This document shows positions 37,387-46,560 of a stretch of DNA of 64,000 nucleotides, one piece after another. Position numbers and translations under genes: made by a program. The notes beneath the pieces were generated by a model. The model was given only the letters and a program-made list of their open reading frames with translations. It searched no databases and had not been told where the DNA came from. Position 1 is the first letter of the stretch, and each line of letters opens with the position of its first letter. Origin of the DNA: Gammaproteobacteria bacterium (GTDB lineage Bacteria > Pseudomonadota > Gammaproteobacteria > UBA9339). The stretch covers positions 17,097-81,096 of the forward strand of contig JAFGXA010000019.1 of assembly GCA_016936855.1 (NCBI GenBank), in the 5' to 3' direction.

Positions 37387-39162
37387 TTAGGACATCAGTT
37401 TGGCGGTGCGGCCTAAATTGTTAGAGATTTCCTTAGCGGTAATTGCACCCAATAGCAAGTTAGTTGTCTTTTCTTTAGGATTTCGAGAAACCAAAATAGT
37501 CTCTGCTTCTTTGGCTTGCATGTGGCGCGCGATGGTAACAAGGTCGGTAAATGGTGAAACAATTATGAAGTTTTCATCAATAAAGTCGCCGACATTTTCT
37601 GGAGTAATTTCAGGTTTGGTAAATTGCCTGGTTTTTAAAATTCCTAAAATTTCACCATACTTTTCAACTATGGTGATTTGAGAATTTTTTAATTCTTCCA
37701 TTACGTGTTGCAAATCAGAAGCCTGCACTACTTGGAAGGTTTTTTCCATAACATCACGAGCTCGGCTTGCGGATGTAATATCAGCTTGAAGTCCTTCTGG
37801 TACAATAATACCGCGCCTTAGTAATTTTAGTGTATAAATGCTTTCATGACTGATCAGTTTGCGGATTGCAGAAGATAAAGCAACAGCAATGATGACTGGC
37901 AAAATGGAGTTATAGTCTCTTGTCATTTCAAAAGTCATGGCGATGGCTGTTAGAACAGCCCCCGTTGAGCCGCTGATCATGGCTGCCATACCAGCCAGAG
38001 CAAAAATAGCGCAGCTGATTGAAGATAAATGCGGAAAAAGCAACTGTAATATTGCGCCATACGCACCACCTAAAGTGGCTCCTAAGAATAGCGATGGTGA
38101 AAATACTCCACCCGATGCTCCAGAACCCAAAGTTAAACTGGTGTTAAGTAGTTTTGCAAGGAACAATAGCAATAACAGCCATGGTTTGTTAAGAAGTTCT
38201 TTTAAAATATCAATAATTGTTGCATAGCCCACGCCTTGAACGTAGTAATGTCCTGTATATCTCATTAAAAAATAGATGACAACTCCGACTAAAAACATGC
38301 CAAGTACGTGTCTTGTGTAATAGTTGCCAGGTATTTCATCAAAGAAATCTTCAAACCAATATATTGTTCTTATAAATAGTACTGAAGCAAGACCTATTAG
38401 TACGCCAAGAGGCGCAAATAATAACAAGCCATGCCAGCTGGCTAGGTTGCTGCTGGTGACAACTTCCAGTCGTGGAATGTTCAAAGCTGGGGTGGCACCT
38501 AAGAAGACGCGACCAACATAAGTCGCTGTTGCGGTGGCTACAGCAACTAAGCCTACTGTGGTTGCGTTAATAGAGACCAACATCAATTCACAGGCAAATG
38601 CTAAACCGCCGATAGGGGCATTAAAGGTTGCGGCGATGCCAGCACCAGCACCAGCGGCAATTAAGATAATGCGTTGTCTTGCCGGTATCGGTAAAACCTG
38701 ACCAATTGTTGAAGCAAATGCTGCGCCGATTTGGATGATTGGGCCTTCACGACCAACTGAGCCGCCGCTGCCAATTGAAACGGAGGATGCGATGGATTTT
38801 ATTAACGCAACGATAGGCTTTATTTTTCCTTCGTTGTAGTAGATGGCGTTCATTACTTCTGGTACACCGTGACCTTTGGCCTCTGGTGCAAAGGTTTGAA
38901 CCAACCACGCTACGACAATAGCGCCAATTACAGGTATAAAAATAATTAAAACACCCCAAGGGCTCATGGCGGTGTGTAAGTTGGCGTCATAAGCAAAGCT
39001 TAATTTGCCAAAAAATAGTAGATTATGCACAAAGCCGATCATGGCTCGAAAGCCTACAGCACCAAGTCCTGTGATAATGCCAACAGCAAACGCTAAAACT
39101 AGCATTTGTGCCGCATTATAGGGCGCTAGATCTTGTTCATTTTTTTGATTGATGAATGCCAT
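37387..39162 (-). CDS. ClC-family chloride channel/transporter with C-terminal CBS domains
   Basis: A 591-aa protein. The membrane part (about 1-440) shows the ClC ion-path motifs GSGGSVGREGPIIQIG and GSGASGGVFSPSLFLG; the soluble part (about 455-590) holds a pair of CBS domains. ClC proteins are Cl- channels or Cl-/H+ exchangers; bacterial CBS-bearing members are common in acid- or vacuole-dwelling species. Convergent with the L,D-transpeptidase gene. Confidence 0.93.
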   Translation of the reverse strand: MAFINQKNEQDLAPYNAAQMLVLAFAVGIITGLGAVGFRAMIGFVHNLLFFGKLSFAYDANLHTAMSPWGVLIIFIPVIGAIVVAWLVQTFAPEAKGHGVPEVMNAIYYNEGKIKPIVALIKSIASSVSIGSGGSVGREGPIIQIGAAFASTIGQVLPIPARQRIILIAAGAGAGIAATFNAPIGGLAFACELMLVSINATTVGLVAVATATATYVGRVFLGATPALNIPRLEVVTSSNLASWHGLLLFAPLGVLIGLASVLFIRTIYWFEDFFDEIPGNYYTRHVLGMFLVGVVIYFLMRYTGHYYVQGVGYATIIDILKELLNKPWLLLLLFLAKLLNTSLTLGSGASGGVFSPSLFLGATLGGAYGAILQLLFPHLSSISCAIFALAGMAAMISGSTGAVLTAIAMTFEMTRDYNSILPVIIAVALSSAIRKLISHESIYTLKLLRRGIIVPEGLQADITSASRARDVMEKTFQVVQASDLQHVMEELKNSQITIVEKYGEILGILKTRQFTKPEITPENVGDFIDENFIIVSPFTDLVTIARHMQAKEAETILVSRNPKEKTTNLLLGAITAKEISNNLGRTAKLMS

Positions 39163-39233
39163 GACGCCGTGGATTGTAAATCCTTTTGTTTTAAAATGAA
39201 AGGGGGTGGTGGGGTTAATTGAATTCCGACCAT

Positions 39234-39283
39234 TTTCAACAAAAACTCGAAAAGGTCTTGACTATTTCGAGTTTTTGTTGAAA
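39234..39283. repeat. 19-bp perfect inverted repeat at the broken 5' end of a DUF4143 gene
   Basis: Left arm 39234-39252 and right arm 39265-39283 (containing TTTCGAGTTTTTGTTG) are exact reverse complements around a 12-base centre AGGTCTTGACTA. The right arm is the natural reading frame of the ATPase remnant (Walker B region), so the left arm is an inverted copy made when the 5' half was lost. Confidence 0.85.
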
Positions 39284-40239
39284 TTCATAAAATGGCCGAT
39301 TGGAAAAATTTCCTCAAAGGTTTTTATGATACTTATAATGATCAATTGCACATTGTTGTTATTGGCAGTGCCAAATTAGATGTGTATAAAAAAGGCGGAG
39401 ATAGTTTATTGGGTAGGTATTTTCTCTACCATCAATATCCTCTAACGATCGGAGAGTATTTAAAAACAAAATGTCTAGATGGAAAAGAAATAACACCTCC
39501 ATTAGAAATTGATGATAAGAAATGGACGCAGCTTTTTGAGTTTGGCGGTTTTCCGGAACCTTTTTTAAAGAAAGACCCGTTGTTTTCTAATCAATGGCAG
39601 CGCCTAAAACACCAACAACTTTTCCGGGAAGATTTAAGAGATTTCGATAGGATACGAGAAATTGAACAGTGTGAGTTACTTGCCACGATGATGCAGGAAC
39701 GAGCTGGGCAGTTAGTTAATTATTCCCAGCTTTCTAAACTCGTTAGAGCTTCTGATTATTCTATAAGGAAGTGGCTTGGGGCGTTAAAAAGCTTATACTA
39801 TTGTTTTTTTATTCGCCCTTGGTCGAAAAATATTTCTCGTTCATTAATCAAGGAGCCCAAATGCTATTTGTGGGATTGGGCTACTATTTCCGATCCCGGT
39901 ATGCGTATAGAAAATTTTGTAGCATGCCATTTGTTTAAAGCTGTTTCGCTTTGGACTGATATTGGATTAGGATCTTATGAACTGTCATTCATTCGAGATA
40001 AAGATAAAAACGAAGTGGATTTCTTGATTACCAAAAATAATATACCCTGGATTTTAATTGAAGTAAAAAAATCTTCAAATACATCAATCACCTCTTCGCT
40101 CTATAAATTTCAAAAAGCATTGGGTGTTAAACACACTTTTCAATTAGCTTTCGATATGCCTTATATTAATCAAGACTGTTTTTTACTAGAAAAACCGACC
40201 ATTGTTCCAATGAAAACTTTTCTTTCTCAATTGGTTTGA
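39265..40239 (+). pseudogene. Second beheaded AAA_14/DUF4143 ATPase
   Basis: Homology begins inside the Walker B strand (in-frame VEIHKMADWKNFLKG, with V where the acidic D is expected) and continues through sensor IVVIGSAKLD, KFGGFPEPF-like FEFGGFPEPF, the winged helix and the nuclease-like end (NEVDFLIT, WILIEVKKS). The Walker A half is gone. The first ATG is at 39292. About half of its residues match the remnant at 7674-8420, so both derive from one subfamily. A shortened protein is possible but cannot be an ATPase. Confidence 0.75.
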
Positions 40240-40294
40240 GAACGTTTATATATTGTTGATGTTAAATGAATTGATATTATGATATAAATAAAAA

Positions 40295-41416
40295 ATGAGC
40301 GAAGGGATGTTAAATTATTCAATTAATTCTAAAGAATCGGATCAGCTTGGAATTATCATTGGTGGTAGATTGGATTTCAGTAATACAGCTAAGATTTGGC
40401 AAGAAGCTTTTGATGCGTTAAAGAATAATCCAAAGGAAGTAATAATTAACGCCGAAAAATTAGAGTATTGTGATGGTGCTGGCATTGCTTTGTTACTAGA
40501 AATTAAGAAACGGCAGACAGAAGCGGCGAGGGGCTTTCAACTTATAGGCTTGAATGAAGAGATTAGAGCTTTAATGAAAGTTGTTACTGATGGAGATGCT
40601 AGCGTTTGTGCGATTCGACTTCATCCAACGTTACGTTTTAATTTGGGTGCCTTGACGGTTCGGGCAATATGCAACGTACGTGATAATTTATCTTTTGTTG
40701 GAATATTAAGTTCTGAAATTTGGCACGTTATTCGTAGTCCTAAAGGATTGCGTTGGTTAGATTTTTGGCGAGCGGTTGAAGATATTGGTCCGGGTGCTTT
40801 ACCGATTATTATACTAATTGGCTTTTTGGTTGGTCTTATTTCATCATTTCAATCAGCAATTCCGTTGGGACAATTTGGCACACAAATTTATGTCATTAAT
40901 TTAGTATCTCTAGGTTTGGTAAAAGAGATGGGCCCATTGATGACAGCGGTTTTGTTAATTAGTAGAACTGCTTCATCTTTTGCCGCAGAACTTGGGGCTA
41001 TGAAAATTAATCGCGAGATAGATGCGTTAACTACCATGGGTTTAGAGCCGGTATGTTTTTTAGTGGTGCCGCGTGTTCTTGCTGCAGTTTTTATGACGCC
41101 ACTACTTAATTTATTTTTGATCTTTTTCGGTCTTGTAGGGTGTGCTTTGGTTATGATGCACCTAGGCTACAATTTGGAGATTTTTCGTCATCAATTGATG
41201 ATGTCAGTCAGCTTGAGTAGTTTCTTGGCAGGTTTAATTAAGACTTTCGTCTTCGGTATAGTTGTTGCAGCTATAGGTTGCATGCATGGTTTGAGGGCAG
41301 CGCAAGGTCCTTCTGGAGTGGGGCGCGCAACTACTAAGGCGGTGGTTAGTGGCATTATTATGCTGGTTATTGTAGATGGGGTTTTTGCTGTGCTTTACTA
41401 CGTGTTAGGGATATAA
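40295..41416 (+). CDS. MlaE-type ABC permease with N-terminal STAS domain
   Basis: A 373-aa fusion: STAS domain (about 1-100, LEYCDGAGIALLLEI) followed by an MlaE permease (about 120-370; AIPLGQFGTQIYVI, LGLVKEMGPLMTAVLLI, GAMKINREIDALTTMGL). In the mla operon at 57.6-60.6 kb these two functions are separate genes (mlaB, mlaE). It is the first gene of a four-gene MCE transport operon handling lipids between the membranes; next gene 2 bases downstream. Confidence 0.9.
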   Translation: MSEGMLNYSINSKESDQLGIIIGGRLDFSNTAKIWQEAFDALKNNPKEVIINAEKLEYCDGAGIALLLEIKKRQTEAARGFQLIGLNEEIRALMKVVTDGDASVCAIRLHPTLRFNLGALTVRAICNVRDNLSFVGILSSEIWHVIRSPKGLRWLDFWRAVEDIGPGALPIIILIGFLVGLISSFQSAIPLGQFGTQIYVINLVSLGLVKEMGPLMTAVLLISRTASSFAAELGAMKINREIDALTTMGLEPVCFLVVPRVLAAVFMTPLLNLFLIFFGLVGCALVMMHLGYNLEIFRHQLMMSVSLSSFLAGLIKTFVFGIVVAAIGCMHGLRAAQGPSGVGRATTKAVVSGIIMLVIVDGVFAVLYYVLGI

Positions 41417-41418
41417 GT

Positions 41419-42156
41419 ATGCAGCCAATCATTAAAGTTACAGATTTGACGGTTCGATATGAAGATCGAACCGTGCTGGATAACATTAATTTTTCGGTTG
41501 CCGCTGGCGAGCGCTTTATGATTTTAGGTAGATCTGGTGCTGGTAAAACCACGTTATTAACTCATATGTTGGGTCTAGGCGGTACTGCATCCGGAGAGAT
41601 TCTGGTAGATGGGGATAGCATTATTCATGGTGATCCTTTAGCAAAGCGTAAGATTTTACGTAAAATTGGTGTAATGTATCAAAGTGGTGCGCTATTTGGC
41701 TCGATGACTCTTCTGGAAAATGTATCCTTACCATTAGAGGAATTTAGTGGATTGCCAACAGACGCAATTGAAGCTGTTGCGCATAACAAATTACAGATGG
41801 TTGGTTTAGGAGAGTTCTACAATCACTTACCAAGCGAAATAAGTGGTGGTATGCAAAAGCGGGCCGCTATCGCAAGAGCTATGGCACTTGATCCAAAAAT
41901 CATTTTTATGGATGAACCATCGGCGGGTTTGGATCCTACAACTTCTGTGCGATTGGACGATTTGGTGTTACACCTGTCAGAGACGCTTGGTATTACTTTT
42001 ATCGTTGTATCGCATGAATTGCCAAGTATTTATAAGGTGGCAGAGCGAATTATTATGTTAGATGATGGTAAAATTGTGGCAGATGGAGATCCTCTGACAT
42101 TAAGAGCGAGTTGTGATAACATGGCTGCGCGGAAATTTTTCAATCGGGAGGCTTAA
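41419..42156 (+). CDS. MlaF-like ABC ATPase of the second MCE operon
   Basis: A 245-aa ATPase: Walker A GRSGAGKTT, Q-loop VMYQSGALFG, signature ISGGMQKRAAIARA, Walker B IIFMDEPSAGLDP. The MYQSGALF motif is characteristic of MlaF/Mkl ATPases that serve MCE systems. Tightly spaced between permease and MCE genes. Confidence 0.92.
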   Translation: MQPIIKVTDLTVRYEDRTVLDNINFSVAAGERFMILGRSGAGKTTLLTHMLGLGGTASGEILVDGDSIIHGDPLAKRKILRKIGVMYQSGALFGSMTLLENVSLPLEEFSGLPTDAIEAVAHNKLQMVGLGEFYNHLPSEISGGMQKRAAIARAMALDPKIIFMDEPSAGLDPTTSVRLDDLVLHLSETLGITFIVVSHELPSIYKVAERIIMLDDGKIVADGDPLTLRASCDNMAARKFFNREA

Positions 42157-42163
42157 TTAGACC

Positions 42164-42958
42164 ATGAGTGGAACAAGGCAGATTAACTATTTTCGAATTG
42201 GTAGTTTTGTGATGAGCGCAATTATTCTCCTGATATTGGCAATCTTGATTTTAGGTTCAGGTTTGTTTTTCAAAAATGTAGTGCAAGTTGAAACTTATTT
42301 TAGCGAATCTGTTCAGGGCTTATCTATCGGCTCGCCAGTTAAATATTTAGGTATGCAAATTGGTAAGGTTGATAACATTGCAACGGTCGCAAGTGTTTAT
42401 AACTTAAAACGCAATCGTAAAGGATCAACTTATAATCGTTATATTTATGTGCGTATGGAGATTTCATCTAATTTTTTCGCTTCAAGTGATGATGACAAAG
42501 TTGTAGAAGAGCTAAAAAAGGATATTGCGGCTGGTTTGCGAGTAAAGCTTGCAATGCAGGGATTAACTGGAAATGCTTATTTGGAATTAGACTATGTAAA
42601 TGGAGCTAACACCAGCAATATAAGACCTGAATGGCAGCCGGACAATTTATATATTCCATCAACTGTCAGCACTTTGACCTATTTTAGTGATAATGTGCAG
42701 CTCTTGTTAAAGCAGTTGAGTAAAGTTAATTTTAAACGGTTGTTTGATCACCTCGATTTTCTGTTGCGCAATGTTGGGAAAACGGCTGTGCACAGTGATC
42801 AGATGTTGGCTAATAACAGGCAAAATTTTAATAGAATGATGAATAATTTGCAGTCTGTTACTTCTAACCTAGAGACTATAAGTGAGCGTGCTAAAGCTTT
42901 TGCGCCATCCATGTTTTTTGGTTCTCCCCCACGCCATATGGATCCAAATAAATTATGA
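42164..42958 (+). CDS. MCE (MlaD-domain) protein of the second MCE operon
   Basis: A 264-aa protein with one N-terminal membrane anchor (about 14-34) and an MCE domain (about 40-150; VQGLSIGSPVKYLGMQIGKV, IAAGLRVKLAMQGLTG), then a helical C-terminal part. MCE proteins form hexameric periplasmic rings that conduct lipids. Its last 4 bases overlap the lipoprotein gene. Confidence 0.9.
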   Translation: MSGTRQINYFRIGSFVMSAIILLILAILILGSGLFFKNVVQVETYFSESVQGLSIGSPVKYLGMQIGKVDNIATVASVYNLKRNRKGSTYNRYIYVRMEISSNFFASSDDDKVVEELKKDIAAGLRVKLAMQGLTGNAYLELDYVNGANTSNIRPEWQPDNLYIPSTVSTLTYFSDNVQLLLKQLSKVNFKRLFDHLDFLLRNVGKTAVHSDQMLANNRQNFNRMMNNLQSVTSNLETISERAKAFAPSMFFGSPPRHMDPNKL

Positions 42959-43617
42959 AAAAAATACTTTTTAAACGTTATCCTGGCTCTTTTTCACGTC
43001 ATCCTGGTGGACGCCAGGATCCAGAGGCATTTAAGTTAAATAAAAAAAATCTTCACCTAATTCTGATTCCGTTTTTAGTGTTTTTAGCTGGATGTGTTTC
43101 CGTCAAAAGTCCAAATATAACTGAATATACGTTAAATCCTCATTTTAAATCTATTGCTTGCAGAAAAACCAATAAAACAATTAGATTGTTGCCAGTTAAT
43201 ATTGTTCCACAATATTCGAGCTTAAGTTTTGTGTATAGATTAACGGATTTAAATTTCACGCATGATTATTACAACGCATTTTTTAATAAACCAAATGAAC
43301 AAATCACGCAAACTTTGCAAACATATTTGGTGAAATCAAAGCAATTTAAATTAGTTTTGGATGATTCCGGTTATATGCCAACTGACTATAATTTATATGC
43401 TAAAGTAATCAAATTATATGCTGATTATCGGGATCGCGCTCATCCCAAAGCTGTTGTTGCTATGAATTTCAAATTGTTTAATAAAAAACAGCGATTGGTT
43501 TTAAATAAAACCTTTTCTTCTAGGATAGGTTTAAAAACTAAAACTAGTTGCGCTTTGGTTGTTGCTTGGTCACAGGATTTGGCTGATATTTACCGCTCTT
43601 TTTTACGGTCGTTGTGA
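42955..43617 (+). CDS. ABC transport auxiliary lipoprotein (PqiC-like) with repeat-extended signal peptide
   Basis: A 220-aa protein. After a 32-residue basic n-region come hydrophobic LHLILIPFLVFLAGC (lipobox LAGC, Cys47) and a PqiC/DUF330-type domain (YTLNP, LLPVNIVPQYSS, residues about 55-215). Such lipoproteins sit in the outer membrane as partners of MCE transporters. The n-region (residues about 7-26) is encoded by a type C repeat at 42975-43033; no later start codon exists, so the repeat became part of the leader. Start ATG overlaps the MCE gene. Confidence 0.82.
   Translation: MKKILFKRYPGSFSRHPGGRQDPEAFKLNKKNLHLILIPFLVFLAGCVSVKSPNITEYTLNPHFKSIACRKTNKTIRLLPVNIVPQYSSLSFVYRLTDLNFTHDYYNAFFNKPNEQITQTLQTYLVKSKQFKLVLDDSGYMPTDYNLYAKVIKLYADYRDRAHPKAVVAMNFKLFNKKQRLVLNKTFSSRIGLKTKTSCALVVAWSQDLADIYRSFLRSL
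42975..43033. repeat. Type C palindromic element inside a lipoprotein gene
   Basis: CGTTATCCTGGCTC (half-unit), then CGTCATCCTGGTGGACGCC and AGGATCCAGAGGCATTTAA match the start of the full copies at 18031 and 63893. It is translated in frame as part of the signal peptide. Confidence 0.85.
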
Positions 43618-43665
43618 TATCACCGTTGTTTTATTAATGGCACCGTCACACACATAGGTTCGCCA

Positions 43666-44541
43666 TTACGGGTGCTTGATGTTTTTATATCGCAGCGCCG
43701 TACCTTTGGTGTTTTTACGAAACTCGTCTTCGTCCCAGGCAATTAGTTCTTTGTAGGGCTTGGCGAGGTTTTGGTTTGGAGTGAAGATTGTATTTAATTT
43801 AGCGAAGCGGTTCCAAGGACATGCCAGCTGACATTCATCACAGCCGTAGAATTTTTCGTGAAGATCTATTTTGAGATGGTTTTGAGATTTCGGCTCGGTT
43901 GTTAAATAGGCAAGACATTTTTGAATGTTGATTTTATTTGGTTTAATAATCGCTTTAGTTGGGCACGTTTTTAAGCATGTAGTACATTTTCCGCAATGAT
44001 TTTTTGCTGGTTTATCAACTTGTAGTTCTAGGTCAGTAAAAATTTCACCTAAAAACATAAATGAACCTTGTTTAGTGATCAGCAAAGAATTTTTTCCTAT
44101 CCAACCGATGCCGGCTTTTTCTGCAAGAGCTTTTTCTAGAACCGGGGCGGTATCACAAAAGCAACGGTAGTTGAAGTTGCCTATGTGAGTCTCGATTTTT
44201 TGTGCAAGTTCTTTCAGCTTGTTTTTTACTATCTTATGATAGTCATCGCCTTGGGCATAAATAGAGATATGGGGAGATATAGGTTTTTGATAATAATTAA
44301 GCGCGCAAACTATGATGCTTTTAGTTCCAGACATCAGTTTTTTAGGGTCGAGCCTTTTGTCCAAATTGTTTTTTAGGTAGGTTAGCTCATTATAGTTTTT
44401 ATCTAGTATGCTTGCTTTGAAGTTGGTTTGATATTTGCTTAAGTTGGTGTCGGTAATTCCGCATAGATTAAAGCCTATTTCCTCGCTCCAGGCTTTGATC
44501 TTTGCTGTAAGTTGGTTAGAATCGTAGTTCATTCCTAACAT
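43666..44541 (-). CDS. queG: Epoxyqueuosine reductase, C-terminally short
   Basis: A 291-aa QueG. The DUF1730/cobalamin-binding part includes CDTAPVLEKALAEKAGIGWIGKN segments, and two 4Fe-4S motifs follow (CGKCTTCLKTCP; CDECQLACPW). It reduces epoxyqueuosine in tRNA to queuosine. The E. coli enzyme is 379 aa; here the protein stops shortly after FRKNTKGTALRY, losing the HEAT-like tail, and no continuation was found in other frames just downstream. Catalytic parts look intact. Divergent from nnr, the conserved yjeS/yjeF arrangement. Confidence 0.88.
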   Translation of the reverse strand: MLGMNYDSNQLTAKIKAWSEEIGFNLCGITDTNLSKYQTNFKASILDKNYNELTYLKNNLDKRLDPKKLMSGTKSIIVCALNYYQKPISPHISIYAQGDDYHKIVKNKLKELAQKIETHIGNFNYRCFCDTAPVLEKALAEKAGIGWIGKNSLLITKQGSFMFLGEIFTDLELQVDKPAKNHCGKCTTCLKTCPTKAIIKPNKINIQKCLAYLTTEPKSQNHLKIDLHEKFYGCDECQLACPWNRFAKLNTIFTPNQNLAKPYKELIAWDEDEFRKNTKGTALRYKNIKHP

Positions 44542-44558
44542 TATAGTGCGAGGTTGAT

Positions 44559-46049
44559 ATGTTTGCGCAAATAAAATATTTATATACAGCGGATGAAGTA
44601 CGCAGATTAGATAGGCTTGCGATTGAAAAGCTTAATGTTAGCGAATTTGAATTAATGCAGCGAGCAGGACAAGCCGCTTTTGCTGCGCTACAGCGACGTT
44701 GGCCTAGAGCGAGGAATATTACAGTGCTATGCGGCAAAGGCAATAATGCTGGTGATGGTTACATTATTGCTCATCAGGCCCATACCAATAACTTGCGAGT
44801 TAAGATCGTTTATCTTTGTGATATAGATCAGTTGCAGGGTGCCGCTAGAGAAGCTGTTGAACTTTGCATTCAAAATAATATACCAATGCAGCCATTTGAT
44901 CCGGGTATTGAATGCAAGTCTGATATATTGGTCGATGCCTTGCTTGGTACGGGGCTAAGAGGCGAAGTTGATGAAGAGTATCGGATCGCGATTGAATGTA
45001 TGAATAACAGTGGGCTTCCAATTTTGGCAGTGGATCTTCCTTCTGGATTAATAGCGGATTCTGGTACGGTAGCGGGTGTCGCTGTAAAGGCAAATCTCAC
45101 TGTAACTTTTATAGGATGTAAGCGTGGATTTTTCACCGGCGAAGGTATGAACTACTGTGGTGAAGTGTTGTTGGCGCACTTGGATATTCCTAATGAATTA
45201 TTGCATAGTATAGAGCCTCAGGTTGATCTTTTATATTTGAAACCACTTAAAAAGCTGTTACCCAAACGTTCTCGCACTGCTCACAAGGGTTATTTTGGTG
45301 CAGTTCTGGTAGTAGGCGGTGACTACGGGATGCCTGGCTCGGTGAGGATGGCGGCGGAGGCTGCAGCTCGCGTAGGTGCGGGTTTAGTAACTGTAGCGAC
45401 GAGACCTGAGCATGTGGCTATCGTAAGTGGCGCACGTCCAGAGCTTATGTGTTATGGCGTCAATAATGCGCAAGAATTAAAACCATTGTTGGCTAGAGCC
45501 ACCATGGTTGTAGTGGGCCCAGGTCTGGGTCGTGGAGCTTGGGGCAAAGAATTATTAACTACCGTTTTTCAATCAGATAAGCCGAAACTAATTGATGCTG
45601 ATGGTTTGAATTTATTGTCAGGTAATAATATGCCAAATGGTAATTGGATTTTGACGCCACATCCAGGAGAGGCTGGGCGCCTTTTAGAAATGTCCAGCCA
45701 AGATGTGCAGCAAGACCGCTATGGTGCTATCCAAAAAATTGTTGATATCTATGGTGGTGTTTGTGTGTTAAAAGGGGCTGGAACTCTGGTTTGTGGTGGC
45801 GAATGGAATCGAATTGGTGCTTGCGCCGCTGGGAATCCGGGCATGGCTTCTGGCGGGATGGGAGATCTTTTAAGTGGTATTATAGCGGGTCTTGTGGCAC
45901 AAGGGATTGATCTTAGTAGCGCAGCACGGATGGGCGTATTGCTGCATGCCAAAGCTGCCGACTTAGCGGCGCTTGATGGTGGTGAGCGAGGTCTGTTGGC
46001 GACTGACTTGATGGTGCATTTGAGAAAACTGGTTAATAATGAGGTTTAG
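44559..46049 (+). CDS. nnr: Bifunctional NAD(P)H-hydrate epimerase / ADP-dependent dehydratase
   Basis: A 496-aa fusion: YjeF_N epimerase domain (about 1-215; CGKGNNAGDGYIIAH, VDALLGTGLRG) and YjeF_C dehydratase domain (about 235-495; VVGGDYGMPGSVRMA, NPGMASGGMGDLLSGIIAGL). It repairs NAD(P)H hydrates. First of nnr-tsaE-amiC-mutL, the order also seen in E. coli. Confidence 0.95.
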   Translation: MFAQIKYLYTADEVRRLDRLAIEKLNVSEFELMQRAGQAAFAALQRRWPRARNITVLCGKGNNAGDGYIIAHQAHTNNLRVKIVYLCDIDQLQGAAREAVELCIQNNIPMQPFDPGIECKSDILVDALLGTGLRGEVDEEYRIAIECMNNSGLPILAVDLPSGLIADSGTVAGVAVKANLTVTFIGCKRGFFTGEGMNYCGEVLLAHLDIPNELLHSIEPQVDLLYLKPLKKLLPKRSRTAHKGYFGAVLVVGGDYGMPGSVRMAAEAAARVGAGLVTVATRPEHVAIVSGARPELMCYGVNNAQELKPLLARATMVVVGPGLGRGAWGKELLTTVFQSDKPKLIDADGLNLLSGNNMPNGNWILTPHPGEAGRLLEMSSQDVQQDRYGAIQKIVDIYGGVCVLKGAGTLVCGGEWNRIGACAAGNPGMASGGMGDLLSGIIAGLVAQGIDLSSAARMGVLLHAKAADLAALDGGERGLLATDLMVHLRKLVNNEV

Positions 46050-46055
46050 ATTAGA

Positions 46056-46463
46056 GTGCAACGTATTAATAACGAAAATGAAATGTTAGAGCTGGGAGCA
46101 GAATTAGCTAAAAAGGTAGTTTTAGGCTCAGTGGTTTTTTTGCATGGAGAGCTCGGTGCTGGAAAAACCACATTAGTTCGGGGTTTTTTACAGGCTTTAG
46201 GACATGATGGCAAAGTAAAAAGTCCAACTTATACATTGGTTGAAAATTATACTTTAGATAATAAAACAGTTTTTCACTTTGATCTTTACAGGCTTCATGA
46301 TCCGGAGGAGCTCGAGTTTATTGGTTTCCGTGATTATTTTTCCAAAGATGCAATATGCTTGGTAGAGTGGCCTGAGCGGGCTGGATCTTTGTTGCCAAAA
46401 GCTGATCTTTTGATAAATATTGAAGTAGATGGAGATGCAAGAAATGTTTATTTTGAAAAATAA
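46056..46463 (+). CDS. tsaE: tRNA threonylcarbamoyladenosine biosynthesis ATPase TsaE
   Basis: A 135-aa P-loop protein from a GTG at 46056: [15 protein letters not shown] (Walker A), [11 protein letters not shown] and FHFDLYRL, then LVEWPERAG. Part of the TsaBCDE system that makes t6A on ANN-decoding tRNAs. Follows nnr by 6 nt. Confidence 0.95.
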   Translation: MQRINNENEMLELGAELAKKVVLGSVVFLHGELGAGKTTLVRGFLQALGHDGKVKSPTYTLVENYTLDNKTVFHFDLYRLHDPEELEFIGFRDYFSKDAICLVEWPERAGSLLPKADLLINIEVDGDARNVYFEK

Positions 46464-46511
46464 GTATCCCCATTTATTTTTATCCCAGCTTACGAAGGGA
46501 CATGTTTGTTG

Positions 46512-46560
46512 CTGGGTCCTGGCGTCCGCCAGGATGACGTATAAAAAAACCAGGATGACG
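46512..46560 (-). repeat. Type C palindromic element supplying amiC start codons
   Basis: Read on the minus strand this is CGTCATCCTGG, T-rich spacer, ACGTCATCCTGGCGGACGCC and AGGACCCAG, the same unit as at 18031 and 63893. On the plus strand its two GGATGACG ends provide the ATGs at 46534 and 46555. Confidence 0.85.

Noticed and set aside
37355..37388. Hairpin AATGCAATG / CATTGCGTT between L,D-transpeptidase and clc genes as terminator
   Set aside because: Contains a wobble pair, a 16-nt loop, and no T-run follows on either strand.
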